A DNA stretch of 7,297 bases from Fibrobacter sp. UBA4375 (GTDB lineage Bacteria > Fibrobacterota > Fibrobacteria > Fibrobacterales > Fibrobacteraceae): positions 1-7,297 of the forward strand of contig DGRZ01000020.1 of assembly GCA_002391195.1 (NCBI GenBank). Direction: 5' to 3'. Positions 1 through 4,612 of this stretch are shown in pieces (positions within the stretch are counted from its first letter, which is position 1; the number at the start of each line of letters is the position of its first letter). The notes under the pieces were generated by a model. The model did not search any database, was not told the DNA's origin, and saw only the letters and a list, made by a program, of their open reading frames with translations. The position numbers were made by a program, and so were the translations under genes.

Positions 1-237
1 GTGCCAGTTGATGACGCTCGCTTCCTTCAGGAACTGCAGTTCCGTATTCGGGTTCTCGCGATACACTATCTCGCACAGGGCGAGCGGGTCGAGCGCCCCC
101 CTGAACGGGCTGTCCTTGCGCTTGCCTCCCTTCACGATGAAGGAGACCGTGCCGGTTTCTTCCGTAAGCGCCTTCACGATCCAGCTGGAATCGCTGTAGG
201 GGAAGCGGTGCAGGACTATCGCGCGGGTTTTAATCAT
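1..237 (-). CDS. recO: DNA repair protein RecO, N-terminal part (cut by window edge)
   Basis: The minus strand from an ATG at 237 reads 79 codons without a stop to the window edge. The protein starts MIKTRAIVLHRFPYSDSSW and continues through FIVKGGKRKDSPFRGALDPL, the typical N-terminal OB-fold of RecO. In the RecFOR pathway RecO binds single-stranded DNA and SSB and helps load RecA at gaps. The C-terminal helical and zinc-binding part lies outside the window. No strong Shine-Dalgarno is seen: a GGAG sits about 16 bases before the ATG, which is far. The gene is in the same direction as HIT and the membrane genes upstream, but a 188-base gap with repeats and a palindrome separates them, so it may have its own promoter. 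The family call rests on pattern recognition of the N-terminus only. Confidence 0.9.
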   Translation of the reverse strand, partial: MIKTRAIVLHRFPYSDSSWIVKALTEETGTVSFIVKGGKRKDSPFRGALDPLALCEIVYRENPNTELQFLKEASVINWH

Positions 238-251
238 AGACGTAAGATCGC

Positions 252-294
252 TTCTCCACAAGGTGGATAACAACAACTAAGGCAACAAGTTGCC
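252..294. promoter_or_regulatory. Palindromes upstream of recO
   Basis: Two symmetric elements lie in the recO leader. At 281-294 there is a 6-base inverted repeat, GGCAAC-AA-GTTGCC. At 255-267 there is TCCAC-AAG-GTGGA, embedded in two opposed 9-mers, TTCTCCACA (plus, 252-260) and TTATCCACC (minus, 270-262). Each 9-mer differs by one base from the DnaA-box sequence TTATCCACA. A minus-strand TATACA at 307-302 could be a -10 box that would place the 281-294 palindrome at the transcript start, but no matching -35 is visible. Operator or DnaA binding is inference; chance is possible. Confidence 0.3.
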
Positions 295-312
295 AAGTTT
301 TTGTATAGCTGG

Positions 313-429
313 TAGACGATAGACGAAAGAATTGTATTGTTGATATACCAAGCAATTTTATGAAGAATTTTGGACAGGTATATCTATCGTCTTTCGTCTA
401 TAGGGCCGAAGGCCCGTTCTTTCGTCTAT
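313..429. repeat. Inverted repeat family built on TAGACGAAAGA
   Basis: A unit TAGACGAAAGA occurs on the plus strand at 320-330, preceded by TAGACGA at 313-319. It occurs on the minus strand at 400-390, followed by CGATAGA, and again on the minus strand at 428-418. The outer blocks 312-329 and 383-400 are inverted repeats matching at 16 of 18 positions. Between the last two units lies a hairpin, GGGCC-GAA-GGCCC, at 403-415. The last unit begins exactly at the HIT stop codon (TAG, 428-426). There is no T-tract next to the hairpin, so it does not look like a standard terminator. It looks like a small dispersed intergenic element, which a genome-wide search would show. Confidence 0.6.
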
Positions 430-782
430 GCCTTTGGGAACGGAGGCCAGCCCATCGCTTGTCCGCCAACGACGTGCAGGTGGATGTGGAACACCGTCTG
501 GCCCGCGTCAGCCTTGCAGTTGAACACGAAACGGGCGCCGCCCTCTTCGAGGCCGAGGTCCTTCGCGATAAGCTGTGCGCGGTAGAGCATCTTGCCCACG
601 AGCTCGCAGTCTTCGGGCTTCATGTCCATGATTGTGGAAATGTGGCGCTTCGGCACCACAAGGAAGTGCACCGGCGCCTGTGGGGCGATGTCGTAGAATG
701 CGAACACGTCGTCGTCTTCGTAGATTTTCTTGGAGGGGATTTCACCCTTGATAATTTTGCAGAAAAGGCAATTTTCACTCAT
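426..782 (-). CDS. HIT family (Hint-like) nucleotide hydrolase
   Basis: The 118-residue product starts MSENCLFCKIIKGEIPSKKI and has the family histidine triad HIHLHVV at residues 99-105; His101 would be the nucleophile by analogy with Hint1. An N-terminal CxxC (C5, C8) and His47 match the zinc site of many bacterial HIT proteins. The C-terminus GGQAMGWPP is typical of Hint hydrolases, which cleave purine nucleoside phosphoramidates or related nucleotides in the cytosol. The start at 782 fits the family; a longer in-frame version (from 920) would add a non-conserved tail lying inside gene B. The gene begins 25 bases after gene B. No Shine-Dalgarno is seen. A TATAAT at 791-786 lies only three bases before the ATG, which would mean a leaderless transcript if it were used, so cotranscription with B is equally likely. 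The stop codon lies in the 313-429 repeat. Confidence 0.95.
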   Translation of the reverse strand: MSENCLFCKIIKGEIPSKKIYEDDDVFAFYDIAPQAPVHFLVVPKRHISTIMDMKPEDCELVGKMLYRAQLIAKDLGLEEGGARFVFNCKADAGQTVFHIHLHVVGGQAMGWPPFPKA

Positions 783-807
783 AGTATTATAAATAGTAGT
801 AAAAGTT

Positions 808-2208
808 TTAGGAAATGTCGGTTGGGGTGTCGCTGGGAGCGTCGGTAGGTGGGGTGTCGGTTTCCGGCGGGGAAAGGAGCGCGCTCGTGTTCGCGGTGAT
901 GGTCCTGATGACCTTGACATAACTGACCAAAAGAACGATGCAAGCGATGAAGGTCACTATCTTCGCGGCAATAGTTTCTCCCAAATAGAAGTACAGGCTG
1001 ACTTGCATAAAAAATCCGAAAACAAGTATGGCGAAAAGCCCCCATTTCGGGATATCCTGGAATTCCTGGTTGTTCTTTTCGAGGGCCTCTCTTTGCAGTA
1101 AAAGCTGTTCGCGGAAAATACTAAAATGGCCCAGCGGAAATATAAAAGGTATCAGAGCGCTGATGAGTGTTCCCCATGGTGGAACAGGTTCGCTCCTAAA
1201 GCGGTTCAGTTCTTTTTCGATGCAGAGCAACCACCTGCAGAATTTATAAAACGCAATCAGGAAGGGTAGCATGGCTAGTAGAAAGAATTCCGGTGCGCCA
1301 AATATTAAAAAAAACAAGGCAAGCTTGAGCAGAGTGTCATTGAGAATTATATTGACAAGGAACAGTGTGCAACAGACCATGAACCAGAATATTGTCTTGC
1401 GGGCGCGCTTTTGGCAAATTATGCTGGCCTCGGCCCTGTCGTCGTCGCTGTTTTGTTCTTGGGTGCCGTTGTCCGATTCGGTGCTGGCTGCTGTGTCGCT
1501 AGATGTGTCGGTAGGCGAGGTGTCGGTTGGTGTGTCGGCTGTGGAAACGGCTTCCGGCAGAGAATAGAGCGAGCGGGTGTTTGCGGTGATGGCGCGTATA
1601 ATCTTGATGTAACTTGCGAAAAGGAGAATGAGGAACGCGATGAAGCATCCGATGGAGATGTGGCTGAGAGCGGGGCTTTTGTTGCTCAGTATCAGGAAAA
1701 AAGATGCGTAGATGGCGATGCCGCCACCGAGTATGCCGGGGAGTGCCCACCGCGGAGGGGTTTCACTTTCGAGATTGTTCTTGTCGAGCGTCTCCTTTTG
1801 TCGCGTGAGCAGTTCCTTGAGTATGAAAAAGTGTATAAAAGGGAATAAGGGGAGAATCAACGCGCTGGAGACATCTTCCCACGGGACAAGCTTTGCTTCG
1901 GAGACCCGGTTCAGTTCCTTTTCTGCGTGGATTAGCCATTTGCTGCAATTGAAAATGGCGATGCATAGCGAAACGATGGCGTAGAGAGGCGGGATGATGA
2001 AGGGCAAATAAAAGGGGAATGCAATTGCCGCAACCAGCCATCTTGCGCAAAAATCCACGAACCCTCTTCTTAATTCAGGGTTAATGAAAAGGCATGCAAT
2101 CCATGCGATGGCAACGGAGGCTACAAGGCTAACAAAGAAAAATTTCAGCCAGCGCAGGGCTTTCCCCGCGCGCAAATCGCATTCCGTTTCGCACTTCTTG
2201 CAAATCAT
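808..2208 (-). CDS. Gene B: fused two-copy membrane protein with eroded zinc ribbon, unknown function
   Basis: This 466-residue protein is two copies of the module found once in neighbouring gene A. Copy B1 is about residues 1-262 and B2 about 263-466. Shared motifs, in order, are EKELNR (97-101 and 331-336), PW (109-110, 344-345), FPF/FPL followed by H and IF/IL (about 122-130, 357-365), a Q-R/K-E-x-L-x-KNN stretch (about 137-145, 372-380), P-R/K-W (152-154, 387-389) and SY-I/V-K-x-IRxITANT (199-211, 429-441). Each copy has hydrophobic segments suggesting four or five membrane passes and ends in a Thr/Ser/Asp/Pro-rich tail (about 222-258 and 445-466). The N-terminus MICKKCETEC keeps only the first half of a zinc ribbon. 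The start ATG overlaps the gene A stop as ATGA and has an AGAGG Shine-Dalgarno five bases upstream (2218-2214), so translational coupling is likely. I do not recognise the family; a membrane location is inferred. Confidence 0.88.
   Translation of the reverse strand: MICKKCETECDLRAGKALRWLKFFFVSLVASVAIAWIACLFINPELRRGFVDFCARWLVAAIAFPFYLPFIIPPLYAIVSLCIAIFNCSKWLIHAEKELNRVSEAKLVPWEDVSSALILPLFPFIHFFILKELLTRQKETLDKNNLESETPPRWALPGILGGGIAIYASFFLILSNKSPALSHISIGCFIAFLILLFASYIKIIRAITANTRSLYSLPEAVSTADTPTDTSPTDTSSDTAASTESDNGTQEQNSDDDRAEASIICQKRARKTIFWFMVCCTLFLVNIILNDTLLKLALFFLIFGAPEFFLLAMLPFLIAFYKFCRWLLCIEKELNRFRSEPVPPWGTLISALIPFIFPLGHFSIFREQLLLQREALEKNNQEFQDIPKWGLFAILVFGFFMQVSLYFYLGETIAAKIVTFIACIVLLVSYVKVIRTITANTSALLSPPETDTPPTDAPSDTPTDIS
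815..862 (-). repeat. Microrepeats coding the Thr/Pro/Asp tail of B2
   Basis: On the plus strand TGTCGGT-like words recur at about 12- to 15-base steps (816, 828, 841, 855). On the coding strand they give the tail TPPTDAPSDTPTD at the C-terminus of gene B. The steps are multiples of three, so unit gain or loss would keep the frame. Confidence 0.5.
1404..1431 (-). other. Fossil gene start inside gene B (ATG now ATA)
   Basis: Read on the minus strand, 1431-1404 matches the start region of gene B (2217-2190) at 23 of 28 positions. It retains GAGGCCA upstream, then ATA where B has ATG, then ATTTGC. The ATA (1422-1420) is in frame and encodes Ile263, giving IICQKR where A and B have MICKKC. This is best read as the former start codon and ribosome-binding segment of a once separate gene, now fused to the copy before it. 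ATA is not a usual bacterial start, so independent translation from here is unlikely. Confidence 0.75.
1493..1540 (-). repeat. Microrepeats coding the Thr/Ser/Asp tail of B1
   Basis: TGTCGGT- or TGTCGCT-like words recur at 1493, 1505, 1520 and 1532, steps of 12, 15 and 12 bases. They encode the TADTPTDTSPTDTSSDT stretch that ends the first copy in gene B. The same arrangement is seen in the B2 tail, so the low-complexity tail belongs to the duplicated module. Confidence 0.5.
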
Positions 2209-2224
2209 GTTGGCCTCTGCTGGT
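2190..2224 (-). repeat. Duplicated gene-start segment, copy at gene B
   Basis: These 35 bases match 3062-3096 with one mismatch (2209 versus 3081). The segment holds the AGAGG ribosome-binding site, a five-base spacer, the ATG and codons for MICKKC. At this copy the upstream half also encodes the last five residues of gene A (QQRPT) before its TGA. The A reading frame therefore seems to have run into the leader of the duplicated gene. Confidence 0.85.
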
Positions 2225-3080
2225 TATCGGGAGTGTCGTGGTCTAGTTCGTCGCTAGGGGTGGCTTTGCTCGGTTCGTCGCTGGTTGCGGTGTTGCAGGG
2301 AGCGTCGGGAAAATCGCTGGAAGTGCCGGTTGTCGGGGAAGTCGCTGATGCCAAGGAATGGAGCGTGCTTACGTTCGCGGTGATGACCTTGATAACTTTG
2401 ATGTAGCTAGCGTAAAGGATAAAACATAACAAACTCCCCAAAATAATCGTCTCGCTGAAGAAAACATCTTGCATTTGAGTGAAGTTCACTATATAAAAGC
2501 CAATTTGTATGGCAATACCAGAAACGAGAACTGCTGGGTAAACCCATCTTGGCAATTTGCTGTATTTTAATTTATTCTTTTCAAGGACATTTTTTTGCTG
2601 TGCAAGTAAATCTCGAAAAATATAACAATGAACAAATGGAAAAACAAAGGGGGCTAAAGCACAAAAAACAGCTTGCCAAGGTAGAAAATTTGTTTTAAAA
2701 AAATGATGCTGATGTTTTTCGACAAAGTAAAGCCATGCGCAACACTTATAAATGGCTTTGCACAACGAGTAATAAATAAATATAAGAGGTGGTAAAAACC
2801 AAAGGAAAAACAGAGAAAACAAAGTAAACTTGAATAAAAACTCAATCCCAAGGATATAAATAAGAAGGAATGGTATAAAAGAGATTTTTAACCAACAAAT
2901 TGCACTTTTGGCAAGAATCTCACATTCACAGAGACCATTTTCTTGAGCGTTGCAAATCTGTTTTGCTGCGTTGTTAGTGTAAATTTCTGAGGGTGAAACA
3001 TAATCTTCGTTCGGTGCGTCACACCACAGGCACTTCGGCATGTCGTCTTCGTATTCCCTTCCGCACTTCTTGCAAATCAT
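2205..3080 (-). CDS. Gene A: zinc-ribbon membrane protein, unknown function
   Basis: This 291-residue protein opens with a complete zinc ribbon, MICKKCGREYEDDMPKCLWC (Cys 3, 6, 17 and 20). A linker follows, then hydrophobic segments at about 62-80, 83-104, 140-155, 179-200 and 209-230. It ends in a Ser/Thr/Asp/Pro-rich tail from about 245. The second half carries the motifs shared with both halves of gene B: PW at 134-135, FPFVHCYIFRDLL at 147-159, LEKNK at 166-170, PRWVYP at 177-182 and SYIKVIKVITAN at 225-236. Cysteine is frequent (C43, C51, C53, C62, C113, C114). A good Shine-Dalgarno AGAGG lies at 3090-3086. The DNA for roughly residues 30-215 is visibly richer in A and T than both gene ends and than gene B. 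It is the first gene of a probable operon with B. Zinc binding and membrane location are inferred; the role is unknown. Confidence 0.88.
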   Translation of the reverse strand: MICKKCGREYEDDMPKCLWCDAPNEDYVSPSEIYTNNAAKQICNAQENGLCECEILAKSAICWLKISFIPFLLIYILGIEFLFKFTLFSLFFLWFLPPLIFIYYSLCKAIYKCCAWLYFVEKHQHHFFKTNFLPWQAVFCALAPFVFPFVHCYIFRDLLAQQKNVLEKNKLKYSKLPRWVYPAVLVSGIAIQIGFYIVNFTQMQDVFFSETIILGSLLCFILYASYIKVIKVITANVSTLHSLASATSPTTGTSSDFPDAPCNTATSDEPSKATPSDELDHDTPDNQQRPT

Positions 3081-3096
3081 ATTGGCCTCTGCTGGT
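3062..3096 (-). repeat. Duplicated gene-start segment, copy at gene A
   Basis: This is the partner of 2190-2224, with one mismatch in 35 bases, spanning the ribosome-binding site, start codon and MICKKC codons of gene A. Conservation of the untranslated part as well as the codons points to a tandem duplication that included the translation signal. Confidence 0.85.
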
Positions 3097-3154
3097 CAAT
3101 GTAGAAATAAATTTGTATTTTACGCCCATTCACATCATTTATTAGGGAATTATT
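3081..3154. promoter_or_regulatory. Divergent promoter region between gene A and the nuclease-like gene
   Basis: These 74 AT-rich bases separate two divergent starts and should hold both promoters. On the minus strand TAAAAT (3122-3117) is a possible -10 that would give gene A a leader of about 30 bases; its -35 is weak. For the plus gene an AGGGA Shine-Dalgarno sits at 3144-3148, six bases before the ATG at 3155, but no clear -10/-35 pair is seen. Confidence 0.35.
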
Positions 3155-4150
3155 ATGGAAAATGTTAAAGAGCATTTGCCAAAGGATTGTGTATTGCCGT
3201 TGCTTCGCGGGCGGATAGCAGATTTGTCCGCAGTCGAGGCGGCGCTTTCAAAAAGGCTTTCGCGGGCGCCGGCTGGCGTGCTGAATGTGTCGCCGCATCG
3301 TGGCGGGTTTCAGTATTTTCGCGCGACGGCGAAGACGGGGCGCAAGGGCGAGTATATTCCGGAAGAGAAAATGTCGCTTGCGGCGGCTATTGCCCAGCGC
3401 GATTACGACGCGAAAATCCTGACCGAAATTCAGAGGCTGCGCTGGGTTTTGGAAAAATGCGTGGAGAAATACGATGTGTCGATTGCGGAAAACCTGTACG
3501 CGCAGTTGCATCCGGCGCGGCGCTCGCTGGTGACCCCGCTTGTGTATCCCGATGAAGATTTTGTGGAGCGCTGGAGTGCGGTGATGTACGCCGGGCGTGA
3601 TTTCGATGCGGAGGGGCCTGTGCTGATGACGGCGCGGGGCGAGCGCGTGCGGTCGAAGTCCGAAATCATCATTGCGGATGCGTTGTTCCGCAGGGGGATT
3701 CCTTACCGCTACGAGTATCCGCACGAGTTGTTGCTTGCGGGGGCATGTGATGCGGGTGCGCATGAACTGGGGGCGGCGCGCGGGGTGGAGACTTCGCACG
3801 CGGCTAGGGACAATGCCGGTGGTGCCCGTGCGGGTCGTCGCGATGTTGGTGGAGTTCACGCGGGTCGCCGCGGTGCTGGCGGTCGCGGTGATTTGCGGGC
3901 GCGAGGCTGTAAGCGCGTTGTCGTGTATCCGGATTTTACGTGCCTGAACGTGCGGACGCACCAGGAGTTCGTCTGGGAGCATTTCGGGATGATCGATGTG
4001 CCGGAGTATTGCCAGAACATGGCCTCCAAGATGGAGATGTACTTGCAGAATGGCTTCTGTATGGGCAAGAACTTCGTGATGACCACGGAAACGCACGACC
4101 GCCCGCTCAATTCTATGATGGTGGAAAAAATGCTCGAACAGCTGGTGTGA
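3155..4150 (+). CDS. Probable PD-(D/E)XK-like nuclease with a low-complexity insert
   Basis: This 331-residue protein resembles a family of uncharacterised proteins common in gut bacteria. Its conserved core reads RGERVRSKSEIIIADAL (161-177), GIPYRYEYP (181-189), VYPDFTCLNVRT (257-268) and EFVWEHFGMID (271-281). The order Glu170, the PDF with Asp260, then Glu271 or Glu275 resembles the restriction-endonuclease-like fold. The usual E-x-K lysine is not evident, so catalysis is uncertain. The segment between the EYP strand and YPDF, about residues 195-255, is an Ala/Gly/Arg-rich insert containing a tandem 10-residue repeat (222-241); related proteins, as I remember them, have only a few residues here. 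The N-terminal 140 residues include a likely helical stretch (about 74-115). The start has a good Shine-Dalgarno. It stands alone, divergent from gene A. The gene is certain; the nuclease label is inference. Confidence 0.7.
   Translation: MENVKEHLPKDCVLPLLRGRIADLSAVEAALSKRLSRAPAGVLNVSPHRGGFQYFRATAKTGRKGEYIPEEKMSLAAAIAQRDYDAKILTEIQRLRWVLEKCVEKYDVSIAENLYAQLHPARRSLVTPLVYPDEDFVERWSAVMYAGRDFDAEGPVLMTARGERVRSKSEIIIADALFRRGIPYRYEYPHELLLAGACDAGAHELGAARGVETSHAARDNAGGARAGRRDVGGVHAGRRGAGGRGDLRARGCKRVVVYPDFTCLNVRTHQEFVWEHFGMIDVPEYCQNMASKMEMYLQNGFCMGKNFVMTTETHDRPLNSMMVEKMLEQLV
3818..3892 (+). repeat. In-frame 30-base tandem repeat inside the nuclease-like gene
   Basis: Units at 3818-3847 and 3848-3877 match at 22 of 30 bases and encode GGARAGRRDV and GGVHAGRRGA. 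A partial third unit (GGRGD) follows at 3878-3892. Most differences are small changes within a very GC-rich, Gly/Arg-coding segment. The unit length is a multiple of three, so the frame is kept. Confidence 0.65.
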
Positions 4151-4180
4151 CGTTTTTTGGGGGGGGAAGCTCGAGTGGAG

Positions 4181-4254
4181 GCCTGAAAATGCAAAAGTGG
4201 CGGAGCGGGCCATGTGCGATGCGGTTGCTTCGCCTGAAAATGCAAAAGTGGCGG
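4181..4254 (+). repeat. 23-base direct repeat, two identical copies
   Basis: Bases 4181-4203 and 4232-4254 are identical over 23 positions, starting GCCTGAAAATGC and ending AAAAGTGGCGG, with a 28-base spacer. The second copy runs into the left arm of the first hairpin (from 4249). The first copy stops after GGCGG with no matching right arm, so it looks like a broken or half element. Confidence 0.75.
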
Positions 4255-4288
4255 TGAAATGAACAAAAAATTCGCAATTTCACCGCCA
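4249..4288. repeat. Hairpin repeat, copy 1
   Basis: A perfect 12-base inverted repeat, TGGCGGTGAAAT (4249-4260) and ATTTCACCGCCA (4277-4288), flanks a 16-base A-rich centre. On the minus strand it is followed by a T-rich CACTTTTGCATTTTC, so it could also stop transcription coming from the radical SAM side. Confidence 0.8.
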
Positions 4289-4356
4289 AAAATTAGTTTG
4301 TATGTAGTAAAACGGGGGGGGGAGAAGGGGAGTAGGTGGCCTGCTCATGCCTCTGT

Positions 4357-4396
4357 TGGCGGTGAAAACAGGCAAAAATCCCGAAAATCACCGCCA
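4357..4396. repeat. Hairpin repeat, copy 2 (diverged)
   Basis: A 9-base perfect inverted repeat, TGGCGGTGA (4357-4365) and TCACCGCCA (4388-4396), with a 22-base A-rich centre containing CAAAAATCCCG. The arms are the outer nine bases of copies 1 and 3 and the overall length is the same 40 bases, so it belongs to the same family. Confidence 0.75.
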
Positions 4397-4451
4397 CAAA
4401 CTGCCTGCATCGCGCATTTTTTCCTAAAATGTTACAGACAAGTTAGCAAAG

Positions 4452-4491
4452 TGGCGGTGAAATTGAAGAAAAATTCCCGATTTCACCGCCA
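4452..4491. repeat. Hairpin repeat, copy 3
   Basis: The same 12-base arms as copy 1, TGGCGGTGAAAT (4452-4463) and ATTTCACCGCCA (4480-4491), with a 16-base centre that is also similar (GAAGAAAAATTCCCG against GAACAAAAAATTCGCA). Upstream AGCAAAG resembles the GCAAAAG before copy 1. It is the copy nearest the radical SAM gene. Confidence 0.8.
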
Positions 4492-4535
4492 AAGCAATAA
4501 AATACACCCCAAAACACAAAAATATGTTGCCGCGG

Positions 4536-4551
4536 GCGGCTTTTAAGCCGC
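4536..4551 (-). terminator. Possible terminator of the radical SAM gene
   Basis: A 7-base stem GCGGCTT/AAGCCGC with a two-base loop lies about 60 bases past the radical SAM stop codon. On the minus strand a T-rich ATATTTTTGTGTTTT follows after about ten bases. The T-tract is not directly adjacent, so the call is weak. Confidence 0.4.
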
Positions 4552-4603
4552 GACCCGCAGAATCGCCGCCGCGGCCCCGTGGAACAACCGCCGCGACCCG
4601 CAG
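4547..4603. repeat. 14-base GC-rich direct repeat
   Basis: GCCGCGACCCGCAG occurs at 4547-4560 and again at 4590-4603, within a very GC-rich stretch directly downstream of the radical SAM stop codon. The first copy overlaps the stem at 4536-4551. No function is apparent. Confidence 0.55.
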
Positions 4604-4612
4604 ACCCGCGCG

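Larger units (their letters stand above)
4151..4612. other. Gene-free region rich in repeats
   Basis: I see no credible gene in these 462 bases; open frames here run through the inverted repeats and have no family-like protein. The region holds an 8-G run (4159-4166), a 23-base direct repeat, three related hairpins, a 9-G run (4314-4322) followed by AGAAGGGG, and a GC-rich tail next to the radical SAM stop codon. Both flanking genes point into it (nuclease-like plus, radical SAM minus), so it must also contain their terminators. Confidence 0.7.

Noticed and set aside
1..270. Plus-strand open frame at the left edge
   Set aside because: The minus strand encodes a clear RecO N-terminus over the same bases.
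403..415. GGGCC-GAA-GGCCC hairpin as the HIT terminator
   Set aside because: The stem is short and no T-tract follows on either strand at the right place; it fits better as the centre of the local repeat element.
786..791. TATAAT as the promoter of the HIT gene
   Set aside because: It lies three bases before the ATG with no -35 match, so it would work only for a leaderless transcript; kept as a remark, not a feature.
360..848. Plus-strand open frame across the HIT gene
   Set aside because: It is a shadow of the HIT gene; the minus-strand frame has the histidine triad.
3248..4213. Minus-strand open frame of 321 codons opposite the nuclease-like gene
   Set aside because: It is Arg/His-rich, lacks recognisable motifs and overlaps the conserved nuclease-like frame completely.
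4181..4491. CRISPR array
   Set aside because: Only three diverged palindromic units with uneven spacing (108 and 95 bases) and two 23-mers; there are no regular repeat-spacer units and no cas genes.
4259..4546. Plus-strand 95-codon frame in the repeat region
   Set aside because: It runs through all three hairpin repeats and poly-G, and the product is a basic, low-complexity sequence with no family resemblance.
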